From assembly GCA_030248225.1 (NCBI GenBank), contig JASANE010026736.1:80058-144057 (forward strand): a stretch of 64,000 nucleotides of DNA, read 5' to 3'. Origin of the DNA: Trileptium ribeirensis. Taxonomy: Eukaryota > Nematoda > Enoplea > Enoplida > Thoracostomopsidae. A program made the translations under genes and the position numbers. This document shows, piece by piece, positions 32,303 through 43,989 of this stretch. The notes below the pieces were generated by a model. It saw nothing but the letters and a program-made list of their open reading frames with translations, was not told the origin of the DNA and did not search any database. Position 1 is the stretch's first letter, and each line of letters starts with the position of its first letter.

Positions 32303-33549
32303 CGTCGCAGCTACAGCCACAACGATCTCCGTGCGCCCCGCCTTCCACAGTACTGCATACGCCAGCGGTGTGCGATGGACATCGCTATCCGACCGTTCCC
32401 CGAAGCCACATGAGCAGCTCACGCTTCTGGGATGCGGTCGAACTCAAGGGCTCAAATCGGACCACGCTGGCAAACGAACATTATCTCCATGGAGGCTTTA
32501 AGCATAATGGCCGCCAGCTCGGCAGCGCCACCGAGCATTTCTACATAACGATCTTGGATTTGTTGGGCTTCGTCACGGTGATCGCCCACATGCTGGACCA
32601 GCGAATGTCGCCGACGGAGGTCAAACTACGCAGCGTAGCCCTCCTCCGCACGCTGCCAGCAAACACCCGACGGTGGCTCCGGTCGTACCAGCTGCACGTC
32701 ATGCGCCCAATCCTGCTGGCGAAATTCCAGGAGCTCGACTACTGGGAGGAGCTGGACGATTCGGGCCACAAACCGCTCCTCAACGACACCTTCGACAACT
32801 TCTGGGGCACAGGTGTCCACCGGAGCGAGTGTGGTGCAGATCAACCGGCGCACCACAACGTGCTGGGCCATCTACTTTGCGACATTCGGTCCTTCCACCG
32901 AGACCGTTTCGTGCGGTGGCCGAGAACCATTATCGTCGGCGACGAACGCGCCCTGCCCTTGGTGGACGTGGCCGACGACCACAACCGGATAACATTCGTA
33001 CGGCCTGGGCTTAACATGATTTCTTCGTTGATCCACTGGGCGAACGCATTCCTGACGCACCAGACGGATTGCGTTATCATCATCGGCGGCTACCGGGACG
33101 TTTGGCATTTGCCCAACAAGGCCTTCTCGCCCGGCGCCTATCTCAAGCGAATTAAGCGCCACCTAATGGTGCTCGAGCAACGTCTCCGGGCAGACTCGGC
33201 CGTTGTTATCACCGGACCGGCGCCACACTGGGACGACTTCAGGGTCGACAGTACAGCGTGGTTCGACGAACTGACCGAACGGAGAACGCGGATGGTGGAC
33301 GGGCATCAGGCGCTCATGAGCGTCATCATGCCAGGCTGGCCCGCGGCGCTGAGAGGAATCGAGGCCTGGGATGCAATCGGCCCATTTAATCGGGGCGAAG
33401 AACGCCAACGATGGGCCGAGCCAGTGGTCTCGCCGCCGTTCTGGCCACAGCTGCGCGACTGGACTGAAGTACTAATACGGCGCACAGACATGTTTTGGCG
33501 TATGGGCGAGGCTCACCTATATGACCAAGCTGAGCCCTGGCAAGAGTAA
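32300..33549 (+). pseudogene. NADAR + SGNH-like protein 1, accessory ORF of element 1
   Basis: From the in-frame ATG at 32410 the protein has 379 residues. Residues ~5-162 match the NADAR (YbiA-like) pattern: EHFY at 42-45, MRPILLAKF at 98-106, D129 in DTFDNFWGTG, and N150-VLGHLLCDIR. NADAR proteins act on ADP-ribosyl N-glycosidic bonds; some reverse guanine ADP-ribosylation. Residues ~170-360 resemble an SGNH hydrolase (IIVGDERALP, then VIIIGGYRD), but the Ser of GDS and the Asn of GxND are absent. The ATG at 32300 lies in another frame that reads to a TGA near 32410, so a frameshift near 32400 probably broke the N-terminus; the 32410 start may still yield most of the domain. It is a paralogue of the next ORF. 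Confidence 0.75.
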
Positions 33550-33739
33550 GGCCGTACTAATCCAAACGAAAAAAAGGGGAGAAGTAGCCATTTTGAAGAG
33601 TAAGGGAGACGCACAGAGTAGCAGCTAGGAGGCAACGCGTAGGTAGAGCAGAGTAGAAAGAACTAACCGGCGAGCGATTAGCGAAATAGAGCGACCCTAC
33701 GCAACGACAACCCGAATATTTATTTGAGTTTATTCTTGC

Positions 33740-33744
33740 AGATG
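33740..33744 (+). promoter_or_regulatory. Predicted 3' splice site abutting ATG of NADAR ORF 2
   Basis: TTTGAGTTTATTCTTGCAG ends at 33741 and ATG follows at 33742-33744, exactly as at ORF 1. The approximately 190-bp spacer between the ORFs is otherwise non-coding, so this acceptor seems to serve ORF 2. Confidence 0.6.
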
Positions 33745-34986
33745 GCCAGCACCTCGCAACCGCGACGCAGCGACGAAGCCGAGCAGACTCGGAGGCGATC
33801 CAGCGGACGCGTATCGGTGAGTGGGCCATTCGCCCCACCAGAATCGACGTGGTTCCAGCTTCCGGCGATCCCGACCTACCGTGTGGATTTAACCAAGCCA
33901 TACGTGACATTTTTATCCCACGGTACCGAATGGCCGGAATTGTCAAATATGCACGAGGCACCAACCCCATTCGCGCACGACGGTAACACCCTGTCGACCG
34001 TCGAGAAACACTACCAGGTACAGGTGCTCTCGCTGCTGGAACTAACCGACGCCGTCCGGGAACTGCTACTCATGACCGGCACTCCGCTGCAGCTCAAGAC
34101 ACGAGCGCGAGAGCTAAAGAATGAGCTCATTGACGGTGTTACCCAAGCCCGTCTCAAGCCGCTCCTCGATCATATCATGCGGCCGATTCTGCTTAGCAAA
34201 TTCGCCATACCAGAATATGCGCGGATATTGCGACTCACAGAGGATCAACAATTATTGGAGGCCACCACGGACACTTTCTGGGGCGTCGGGCGCACCAATC
34301 AACAGCTGCAGCAGCATGAAGCCCCGACGCGCTGCCACAACGTCATGGGCAGATTACTCGAGGAAGTACGGGATTACCGTGCTACCGGTCACGCTCGTTG
34401 GCCCAAGACAGTCATAGTGGGTGACGCCCTGGCGTTGCCAATATTAGAAATGGCCACCGAAAACAAGTGGATTGTCAACGGGTGGCCAGGATCCACAATG
34501 GTACGCTTGCTGCAGCTGGCAAATGCCATCTTAACCCCGCAGACCAGCTGCATCGTCATTCTCGGCGGGTTCCAATACATCTACCGCAAGGCACCAATGG
34601 AGCAGCTCCACGCGTCCTTGCCGAACGCCGCCTTCCGTAAATTCAAGCGACACCTGGGTGTACTTTCTCGCCGAGTCGCACCTACCACTGCCATCATTAT
34701 AGCGCCACCGGCACCCCGATGGGCTGCCACCAACCAGGACGCATTGTCATGGACGGCTGAACTCAAGCAGCTCATGGCTAACCACCGACGGCAGCACGAC
34801 ACCTTCCACAACGTTTACATGCCTTCCTGGCCGATTGCGTTACACAGTGCAGACGCGTGGGAACGGGACGACCCGCATATGGAATGGCAGGAAAAGCCGC
34901 ATTTTGACGAGCCAATGGTGTCGCATTATTGTCGGCGGAACTTGCATGAGTGGGTAAGCCGTCTAGTTAGGGACGCCGAGCTATGA
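33742..34986 (+). CDS. NADAR + SGNH-like protein 2, intact accessory ORF of element 1
   Basis: An intact frame of 414 residues from an ATG that abuts a splice acceptor. After a disordered Ser/Arg-rich N-terminus (1-45), residues ~52-213 form a NADAR domain: PYVTFLS and LSNMHEAPTPF, then STVEKHYQVQ (E88, Q92), MRPILLSKF (146-154), EATTDTFWGVG (173-183, D177, W180-G181) and N200-VMGRLLEEVR. These are the conserved positions of YbiA/NADAR proteins, predicted or known to process ADP-ribose conjugates. Residues ~220-400 resemble an SGNH hydrolase (VIVGDALALP, NGWPGSTMV, IVILGGFQY), but the catalytic Ser and the Asn of GxND are replaced, so esterase activity is doubtful. The ORF has survived while gag, env and pol are broken. 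Possible roles are counteracting host ADP-ribosylation of DNA/RNA, or NAD-linked metabolism; both are inference. Confidence 0.8.
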   Translation: MASTSQPRRSDEAEQTRRRSSGRVSVSGPFAPPESTWFQLPAIPTYRVDLTKPYVTFLSHGTEWPELSNMHEAPTPFAHDGNTLSTVEKHYQVQVLSLLELTDAVRELLLMTGTPLQLKTRARELKNELIDGVTQARLKPLLDHIMRPILLSKFAIPEYARILRLTEDQQLLEATTDTFWGVGRTNQQLQQHEAPTRCHNVMGRLLEEVRDYRATGHARWPKTVIVGDALALPILEMATENKWIVNGWPGSTMVRLLQLANAILTPQTSCIVILGGFQYIYRKAPMEQLHASLPNAAFRKFKRHLGVLSRRVAPTTAIIIAPPAPRWAATNQDALSWTAELKQLMANHRRQHDTFHNVYMPSWPIALHSADAWERDDPHMEWQEKPHFDEPMVSHYCRRNLHEWVSRLVRDAEL

Positions 34987-35992
34987 CGCCTAACGCATTG
35001 AGGGCTATACTGAACGCGCGAAAGTAAAGCGGGGACGGCACTGCAAGAGGATAGGTCCATGCGAGGCAAGTGGCAGGAATCTACAAATGAGGCCTAAATA
35101 GGGCTAGTGGCAGCGAGCAGTAGCAAAAGCGAGCGGAAAGCAGCCAAGGCGCGATGCAAAACTTTCTAAAAAAGTGATGTCCGAGAGCTGAAATTAATGG
35201 GACTAGCAACACCAAATAAACCAAACCAAACCAACCTAACCCTAGTTCAAAAACTGAGGAAACCCCCCTACGAAATCTATTTCCGAATTTCTACCAAAGC
35301 TACAGAACCATCCATAAGGAAACATTTGGAAAATATTGGCAGGGAACTCCTGGGTCAGGCACCCTGGCAGTCCGGACCCTTTCCTGGGAGTGACCAACTC
35401 AATCAAACCTTTGGAGGTACGTGCCAGTGTACATATTGCATACATATAATAAATGGTTATTACATTATATATATAACATAAATGGATAATTATGAATATA
35501 ATAACGTGGTACAAGGAATTAACGCTAAATTAACATAGGAGAAAGAAAATGTTACATGATCTAAACCATTTTAACAATAAATTTAACCCATAAGGGAAAA
35601 CTTCAAAAATTTCCGGAAAATAAGGGAGAAGGGGCGACGTTTTTCGTGTTTTCTTACGTATATGGATATCGAACGACACTAAGTCGCCCTTCTGCCCTGA
35701 AATTCATAATATGTTTACCGAAATTTATACAAACTTTACTAAAATTCATTAAATTTTTACTGAAATTTATCGAAATTTACCAAATTTTTACGGAAATTCT
35801 GGAAATCTGGCAAACTTTCTTAAATTTTCACACATAATCTTAAAACCTAATTCAATCCTCAAAATTTTCAAGCTAATATCGGGCTGTACATCTATGGATC
35901 TAAGGCGAAATTTCACTCATAACCATCTTCTCATTCGATTTACACTCTTACCCTAAGCAAGGAGTCAAATAAATCAAAAAATTTTTAAGAGA
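34987..35992 (+). other. Non-coding 3' region between NADAR ORF 2 and 3' LTR
   Basis: It holds a 94-codon frame at 35197-35481 with no recognisable content and an A/T-rich degenerate repeat (35690-35830, AAATTTAC/GAAATTT units). The bases before the LTR (TTTTTAAGAGA) are only weakly purine-rich, so a polypurine tract is not clear. Confidence 0.5.
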
Positions 35993-38900
35993 TGTAACAG
36001 CCCCAATCTCATGAAAACGATAGAACGTTAAAAGTGCACTAAAATTATCGGGAATGAAGGGAACGGACGGCCGGACACCGGTGGAGTGTGACCTCTGTAT
36101 GAATTTATTACGTAAATGTGCAGTATTGTATTAATTTTGAAATAAACTTTGTATTTTATTTCCATTGCGTTTATAAGGTCACACTCCACCGCCCTAAGGT
36201 GCCCGGGGTGATTTTGGCACCGAAAACGGAAAACAAGTATCACGATTAGGGGTAGCCGGTCGATCCTCTTGAAAATGATTGATGGAATGTCTTGTGCATA
36301 AACTGTTTTCTATATATATATCTTATTGTATTTGGTGCGTAGAACGGGTGTGCGTTCGGAGAGGCCGGGGACCAACGGATGATTCCGGGATTTTTGGTGT
36401 TACACGAAAACTGGTCGCCCTGGGCCGATCCCAGCGCACACGCCGAATGATCATTATCTCACGACATATGCTGTGTATTGGTACTCGCTACATATATGGT
36501 GTATCTATATATTATATTTGGTCAAGGAATACTCGGACGAGCCCTAGGAAGGTCGTAGGTGATCGAAATCCTTGACCTAAGAGAGCCGAAACAGAGTACT
36601 TCAGGATATAAAATTTTCCAAGGCATTATTTTAGGGTATAACGATAATAGTTCAATTTTTGGGTTTTCTACAAACTCTAGGGGAACCAGGGTGACTAAAC
36701 CATCTTAAGAACCTCCCAGGGGTGTCAAATTGTCACGGCGGGTCTAAAAATTCGGATCCCCTAAATACTTACGGATTCCTAAACAGGCGTTTAAGCCTCC
36801 AATTTTCTAAGCCTAAAAGGGCACCCAAAATAATCAAAACTCCCTGATTTTTGAAGCCTGGGACACTTATCGGGTCCCACCCTAACCGTTTAGTTGAAAA
36901 CCGGGGCCGCCCACTCCCTCGAGTCCGCCCAGGATCCCCTAAACTTAAATGGGACTCTAAAATTCTCGTCTTCGCTCGCCTATATCGGCCTCTAACGGGC
37001 CTCTCATGGGAGATACATTATATCTTAAATTCTCATCAGTAGCCGATCTGCCAGGGCATGATTCTGGTCCTGCCGCCGACCGCCTACACTTTTTAGATCC
37101 TGAGATATCGGCAAATACGCGAAGTATCCCTATGAGAAAACAGCACTCTGAGCGCTGTTATATTTCTGCTTTAAAATTTCCTCGCACCGACCAGGGCGAG
37201 GTTTAGTTGTTTACAAGGCTGACTTGGCACGTTTCGGCCACTGTCCGCTGTGAGTTGCTGCCGCGTACCAGCTCATCGCTGTTTGCTGCACCTAGGAGAT
37301 CTACAGCTTACTGTTGTCTGCTCTACGAGGGGGTTTGCTTTAATTAGTCTTCATATTGCTGCTATGTATACTTGGTTGTTGCTTAAAATTGGGAGTTATT
37401 TTAAAATTACGTCGTATGTATATGGTTGGCGCCTCGGTTTTAAATCTGCTCTGTTATTAGAGTTGTCGCTTCTGAGACCAGTCCAAAAGGAGAAATTTCG
37501 AGTATAAAAGAAGATGGTACCCTTTTAAAAGGGGACCAGTCGAGCGATTTAAAACTTAAAGTTTGACGCTTTTGTCGGCGGTTGTCGCCGTAGTTTTTCC
37601 TCTCTTCTGTTTTCGTTTCCCTTGTGTTTTTAATCTGTTTCGTGCCCAAGTGGACTGTTCGACCTGCAGACGCGTGGAAGAGGTCCGCCCGGGGTTTTTC
37701 ACTGCAAGATTTTCGAGTTGTCGCTGAGCCTAGGACTAGGGACAGTACTTGCGGGTGCTGTGGCGTCCGGCGGATGCCTTGCGCTGTCGTAAGTGCTGTG
37801 CCCGCGCGGTGGAGAGGGGGACTGAGTTTTGGAAAAAATTTGGGACAAGATAGCGACAAAATAGTAAAAGGAAATGTCCACCCGTGCTCGACTGGTTCCC
37901 CACCCACTGGGTAGTGCCGATTGAGGATGCCTAGTGGGTGCCTCGCTTGCCGGTATCAAAATGTGTTGTAAATTTTAGTCTTGGAATTCATTTATCGGTG
38001 AGCACGTTTGTCATTCGATGCGTTTCATCAAATTTCACGGGTATTGATGCACGTGGCATTCGGAACAAATTTTGGTACACCGAAACCCCTGGGAAGTTTC
38101 GTTGTCTCTGGCGGAATCTTCGACTGCGGACGCGTGGAAGAGGCCCGCCCGAGGCTTCTCCCAGAGTTTTAAAATTTTCTCGCCTAGGCATAGAAAAAGG
38201 GCAGCCCTTACGGGTGTTGGGGTGTCCGTTGGATGCCTCGCGCTCCCGTGAGCGCTGCGCCCGCGCTTCTACTATCGAATAGGACAAAGGGGAAAACTTA
38301 AGGATAGGAACAGTAATGGAATTTTACATGATCAGTATGAGGATAAAGCGAAGGTTAAGGTCCTAATAACAAACTTTGGGTTGAGGGTTCCGCGTTTCTA
38401 AAAGAGTCCAAGTGGAGCTCACAGGATACAATTTCGTCATCCCCATTAGAATTGTCAACTAGTGAACTCGTTACTAATTCTCAAAATTTTGGGTCGAGGG
38501 ATTTAGTGGTCGTAAAACTTCATGGTTAGCGATTAACCTTTCGGGTCGTGGGTTCCGTGTTTCTAAAGGGGCTCTATCGGAGCTCGGGGATCGCTTTTCC
38601 GTCACCGAAAATTTGTAAGCTGACGGCCAATTCACACCGCGTTTCAAGTTCTACGAGAACGTGTGATGCGGGCTCTAGGTGGAGCCCGAGAGTTTGTTTT
38701 TGAGTGATCCCGATTGGGAAAATTTTGACGTGCTAAGTAAATAAAACAGAAAACAAGCAAATAGCTGGAGTGTGCAATTGTTCGCGAAATAAGCGAAATA
38801 GATCTAATATGAGTTACGCGAATCTCTAGGTAGGTGAATTAAACTCAATCAGGCGGCTCGCATCTACAGTTTCCTTCCGCGTGTTTCCAACTCCGTTCGT

Positions 38901-39471
38901 TGCAGGTGTCTTAGGTTACTGCCCCTCCCTCCGCCTACCATCCAAGACTCTGGTCCGATTTCAAACCACGCCTCGACCCCGGCCATAGGTCGGCTAAGCA
39001 ACTTATTACTTCCTAACAGGCGGAGCCATTCTGGCCCTGCCCCAGTGTAGCCATGATAGCACACACCAAATCCTACCTGCTAGGAGCCCCGGAGTTTTGG
39101 GGAAGTCACTCGACCGTTTATACACTCCTCGGAGCACGGACCCTATCGTTTGCGGTGTTTTACTCCTGGTCTTGGTTCTGCACCCAATCGCAGAAAACGA
39201 GGGAATGACGGGTCAGCCCTATTACCTGTGAGCAGGCTTAGGGGATGACCCTCCCTCAGGGGGACCTCCATACCTCTAGACACGTGGGCCAATATAGGGG
39301 CCAGGCCGAACACCCTGGTAAACCCGCCGAGCAGCCCACTAAGCTAAGCGGTTCCCATCGGTCAGACTAGGGTCCGCCGGGGAATCGTGTAAGCCGGGGT
39401 TGTCCGGGCACCACAGTGAAAATCGAGGGTGGTGCAGCTGGGATCCCTTAGCCAGAACTGGTCCTAGTACA
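35993..39471 (+). repeat. 3' LTR of element 1
   Basis: Homologous to 13803-17495. TG at 35993 and CA at 39470-39471. It has the TATA/initiator pair, two copies of the structured module (hairpins at 37644-37693 and about 38104-38152; 80-bp blocks at about 37732-37812 and 38186-38270) and an extra internal duplication around 38380-38590 (GGGTTCCGCGTTTCTAAA and GGGTTCCGTGTTTCTAAA). AATAAA at 38740-38745 is a candidate poly(A) signal. Confidence 0.87.
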
Positions 39472-40734
39472 CATGAACATAGGACGTTAGAGTTTGCCTT
39501 AAGGCGTTATATCGAAGCGCTCGACGGCTCAACTGTGAGGTTTCAAAATCTAAAAATGTCGAAAAGGCAACAATGTTCAACGAAAAGTGTTGAAACGGCG
39601 GATACATCGCTTCAGGTACGGTTGATGAAAAGGGAACGTTTTAACTGATTTTTACATTATTTATTCAATATTTATCTGCGAATTGGAATTTTAAGAAATT
39701 TTTGTCATTTTGTGGCAAATTTTTCAACTTTAACATAAAAGACGTTTTTTGAAAATTTTCCGGGTGGGGTATTTTTACCATAATGGCCCTAAACTGTTTT
39801 CCAAGCGGCGCTCGTTATAAACTAGGTTGAGCCCAGATGTGCCAATCCTCCTATCTCAGCTTCATTTGAGATCGCAGCATGTTTGGTATATAATATGCAT
39901 ATAAAATTTCTTGTTATAAAACTTCGTAGAGAACATTAGATTTTTCTAAACGGCGAGTAATCGCAGCGCAGCTCCGAATATACAACACAACTCGTGTCTT
40001 TTTTGACGTAAATCTACCGTTATATTTACACGCCGCCTCGCAATTTCAGTGTCTCCCTCTAAGTTTGATCGAAAGCGAACGTTATAAAATTTCCAACTAG
40101 ACTGATTGCTTTGCCCGCAGTCTTAAAATTTGACCTTTAAGAATTTACGTACAAAAATCCTTTACATTCTAATTGCTAATTGGCTGATTAAACAAGTTGC
40201 ACAATATACATATATATGTGTGTGAGAATAAGACGGAACTTAGCAATTACCCTGGATATGCACTTATATGATATATATTCGACGAATACATTAACATCAA
40301 CTGTTCATCATACATATAGTTATATGTATAGTCGCCAATTCCTGACAATGACATAATACTCAATTTCTGGGCAATGTTATCATAATACCATATATTATCG
40401 GCGTCGGCGAAATTTGTTAAACACCAAAAGCTTCCGATGCGAATTTTGCTAAATGCGGCAAAAAGGAATCAAATTCTACAAAATGCAGGGTCGACTAAAT
40501 TATGTAAATTTTCAGTAAGTGATGTTATCTTAATTATCCAAAACATTGTAACACATTCGTATAATGCCGGAAAAACAACTGATATGACATGTTACTCGAT
40601 ACATAAAGCAATGGTCGAAAATTTTTACCTACCTTTGTTTAAAAGTACACAGAAACAATAATATCGCAATACATCAATGGCAACGTAACAGATTATTCCA
40701 ACGTATTTTTATATATAAAAAATATACAGAAAAT
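39472..40734. other. AT-rich non-coding DNA
   Basis: Host flank right of element 1. No gene, splice signal pair or repeat family recognised. Confidence 0.4.
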
Positions 40735-41240
40735 TTTCCTTCACGAGAAAATTCGGAAATGTTTGGGAAATGAATTTTTCTTCTCGAAAATTCCTGAATT
40801 TTCTGTTTCCGAAACGTTTCTCAAAAATTCCCTGCTGTTCGCTTCCCAGAAATCCCCGAATTTTCTGTTTCCAAAAATTCCCAAAATTTTCTGAACTTCT
40901 CCTTCCCGAAAAATTCCAGATTTTTCCACCTCAAAAATTACCGATTTTACCCGTGCCTTGAAATTTTCTGTCTTTTCCTTCCTAAAATTTATCAATTTTC
41001 CTGCCATTTCTCAACTTCTGCTTCTCAAAATACCCGATTTTCACGTTTTCCGACAACTCCCAGCTGTTGTTTCCTAAAAATGCCAGATTTTCGCGTTTCT
41101 CGAAAATTGCCGACTTTTCATTCCCAAAAATTTCCAATTTTTCCGTTTCTCGACAATTTCTGATTTCTTTCTCTTAAAAGTTCTCGATTTCCCCCTTTTA
41201 TGATAATTCTCGAGTTTTTCTTCCAAATATTCCTGATGTT
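40735..41240. repeat. Degenerate AAAATTCC/TTTCTG minisatellite-like tract
   Basis: Many imperfect units of roughly 30 bp with a CCCGAATTTTCTGTTTCC-like core and AAAAATTCC spacers. The open frames over it in both directions are products of the repeat. Confidence 0.65.
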
Positions 41241-43980
41241 CCCGACTAGTACCCAAGTGAATATTTGAGTCTATGGTACAGTACATAATATAATTCGGAA
41301 AGTCAAAGATTGCGTACTACATGTCATCGATGGGATACATGCTGTCGTCCATTGGGATACACATGCCGCATAGGAAAACCAATGAACACCTAGTCTGGTG
41401 TTTTGTACGAATAAAACTAGTACCTGACTGATCTTGTATGATTTGTGAGGCATAGCCATTATTTGTAATTGGGAGTAATAAAGCTACACTTGAGTTGTAG
41501 ATCGTTCGCTCCAGTTCGTACACTCCATATAGTAACATTTATATAGTTATCATTGAGTTAAATTACGTTCGATGGCCCGTGGGGTTTCTACCTTTCCATA
41601 ATTCGCCAGAACGTGTCTAAAACGACAGAATTAACTCTATTCACTGTTTGCACTCGTACTAGAATGTGTGCCACCCAAACAACGAAAGCGATACTAGGTT
41701 TACACTACATATAAAAACGCAGCGTTTCAAAAATTCCATACCTTTAAAAGTGAACTTCGCTTAAATTCAACTCTTCGCCAATCTTTACTAGTATGGCACC
41801 CGTCTCTGAGACCTGTGCCCTTTTCTATTCCAATGTTTTTGTGTCGCGCTCTACACTGATCTCGGTGTTTGCTTGCTCTTGAATAATCCCCTTTAGAAGG
41901 TCTAAGTTGTAATTTTCACGCTATTACTCAGGTCCGCCTTTCGCACGGCCGATACCATCTAAACATTTCCATTATGACAACAAGGAGCTTTTGTTCCCAT
42001 CAGACCCGGTTCCAATTATTGTGTTGAGTTTGCCCAAACCATGAACAACTCTAGTTATACTTGTTTACTTGATTTCTGATCTTATCGCCAGGAGAGTAGA
42101 GTCCCTGTAAACACAAGTTAAGCCTTTTGGTGGAATTTAACCCGGCCGCAGTGGCTCTGTCATAACCCTAGAAGTACACTGCATACGAATAGTAGTGCTT
42201 TGAACCCTAGTTTTGTGCTACGATTGCGTTGCTCTGAAATTATTATTTGAAAGCTGGGGAAGAGGAGCCTGACTCCCCGATTATGTCAAATTGTGTCGCT
42301 CTAACCGACAAGAGTATGACTGCCTGGTTATGCTGCTAACGAGATGCCTCGAATAACGACGTACATGGTGAATTTTATCAGAAAAGATCCTTACCGGTTC
42401 TTCATAATACGCCTAACGTTAAACTATATTTTGAACCCTGTGGGCGTAACTTACCCTGCCGTCCGCCTGTTCTTAGCTTTATAGGTTACTTTTACTGCAT
42501 ATTAGCATCTAATTTTCTATTTTGGTACCATTTCTAACCTGGCTGACCAGGTTTACCCGTCGGTGTGGCCGATCCAACCCTTGCAACAGGTATTCTGTCA
42601 ACGTTCGATAAGGTATGGCAGTGCAACCTGTGACACCCCTAGACTGTCTTACACAGCCAAAGGTGCCCCTCATCTCAAATATTTGATGTCAAATTGGGGT
42701 TACTTTTGAGGGTATTAAATTGCGAATTGGCTCCATGCAACAATCTCAACCAACTATGTCCACGTAAAGCTACTTTGATATCCACCTAGGACCATGGGGA
42801 ATCAGAAGGACTTCGGCAACGTTTTCCTAATCACATGAATCGGAACTCACCATTTAAAAGAATTCCAGGCGACACTTTTGCTGTAGCAGCTCTGGTACGA
42901 AGGCGGATCTGCAAGAGGCGGACGGTGAATAAACTCAATGGAGAATGGACTACTAGCTACATTCGATGGTAAAATTTTATGGGTAAACGTGCATACGTAT
43001 ATGATAGTTACCACCTACGCCTCACTGATCCTTGTGGAAGATAAACACCCGCTCCCATACTTATTAGCTTTGACTCCAACGGGCAGTGCTAGCTTAACAC
43101 CTTCGTGAGAGAGACTCTGCACACCTACTCGGAAACTTATCGCGGCAAGCTTCGCATGATCCATATGAAAACGAACTCGGCACCGGTCAGTAGTCTCAAC
43201 CGTATACCGCGTTACCGAACTCGAACTGAGCCATAAAAGTTGGACATCACGTCCGACCTTCAAATTTTCGCCTGTATATTAATTGCTAACCTTTGTCACA
43301 GTCCGTTCTGAGGCGATTTTTGGTCTCCGTTTTTTTTTCAATTTTACTTCCAATGATTAATCGAAAATATGCATAGTTGCCAATATTATCGGTTGCAGTA
43401 ACCGTTGGTCACTTTAGGAGAAGGAAAACAAATGGGTGACATCTGCCGATTTTGGTCGAACGTTGAATTTTTGCGAAGAACGTGGTTTGTTTCTTATCTG
43501 CTATAGACCTTATTTACGTCTGGAAGCCAGACGTTCTTATATGAAAATAACTTGTAAACGAAAACCAATTAACAAATTGTCAAAATTATTATAATTAAAA
43601 TATTAAATTTAAATAAATATCACTAAATAATCTTAAATATGCGAGATATGCTCACGTTGGAGATTGAACCCCGACCTACTTAAGTCTGTGGGCATCCTAT
43701 ACATTTCACTGTTAAACGTGTAAAATTAACACGTTTACCTCTCTGGCGCTGTCAACCCTTTGTCCTTTGTTTGGATTTATGCCGCTAAAGCCGAGTACTC
43801 CCTATATATTTCCATGTGCCACCGTGTAAAAATTGCACGTTGATATTTTGTATGGCGATGTTTATATTTCTTTGTCTGCGCTTTCATGAGCGATACTCTA
43901 GTCACCTTAGTCTGCGCAAAGCGATTATCCTATTGTGTTATTTTAAAAAAATAGCGTTATTGAACTTTTCCTACCTAAGC
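41241..43980. other. Non-coding DNA
   Basis: No supported gene on either strand. Short frames lack domains and splice context. Confidence 0.4.
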
Positions 43981-43989
43981 GAAAATCAG

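Larger units (their letters stand above)
13803..39471 (+). mobile_element. Element 1: complete Ty3/gypsy-type LTR retroelement, gag-X-env-pol-NADAR-NADAR
   Basis: Two direct LTRs (13803-17495 and 35993-39471) enclose about 18.5 kb of internal sequence. The internal order is gag (19208-22122), a conserved unknown region X (to 23862), env (24105-25917), pol (25833-32165), then two paralogous NADAR-containing ORFs (to 33549 and to 34986). The RT, RNase H and integrase motifs are of the Ty3/gypsy group. The LTRs start TGTAACA and end GTACA. No exact target duplication is seen (CATTT on the left, CATGA on the right). LTR divergence plus several stops and frameshifts show an old, inactive insertion. 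Env placed before pol and the accessory ORFs are exceptional for the group. Confidence 0.92.

Noticed and set aside
35197..35481. 94-codon frame between NADAR ORF 2 and the 3' LTR
   Set aside because: No splice acceptor at its start, no recognisable motif and no counterpart in element 2. It could be a remnant accessory gene but the evidence is too thin.
13797..39476. Target-site duplication of element 1
   Set aside because: Flanks CATTT and CATGA share only three bases, so no duplication is claimed.
40735..41240. Frames of 60-88 codons over the AAAATTCC tract
   Set aside because: They exist on both strands because of the repeat and encode Phe/Ser/Lys low-complexity sequence.
43640..43725. 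Possible tRNA on the minus strand (GGTTCAATCTCC B-box-like)
   Set aside because: No acceptor stem or convincing A box; cloverleaf cannot be closed by eye.
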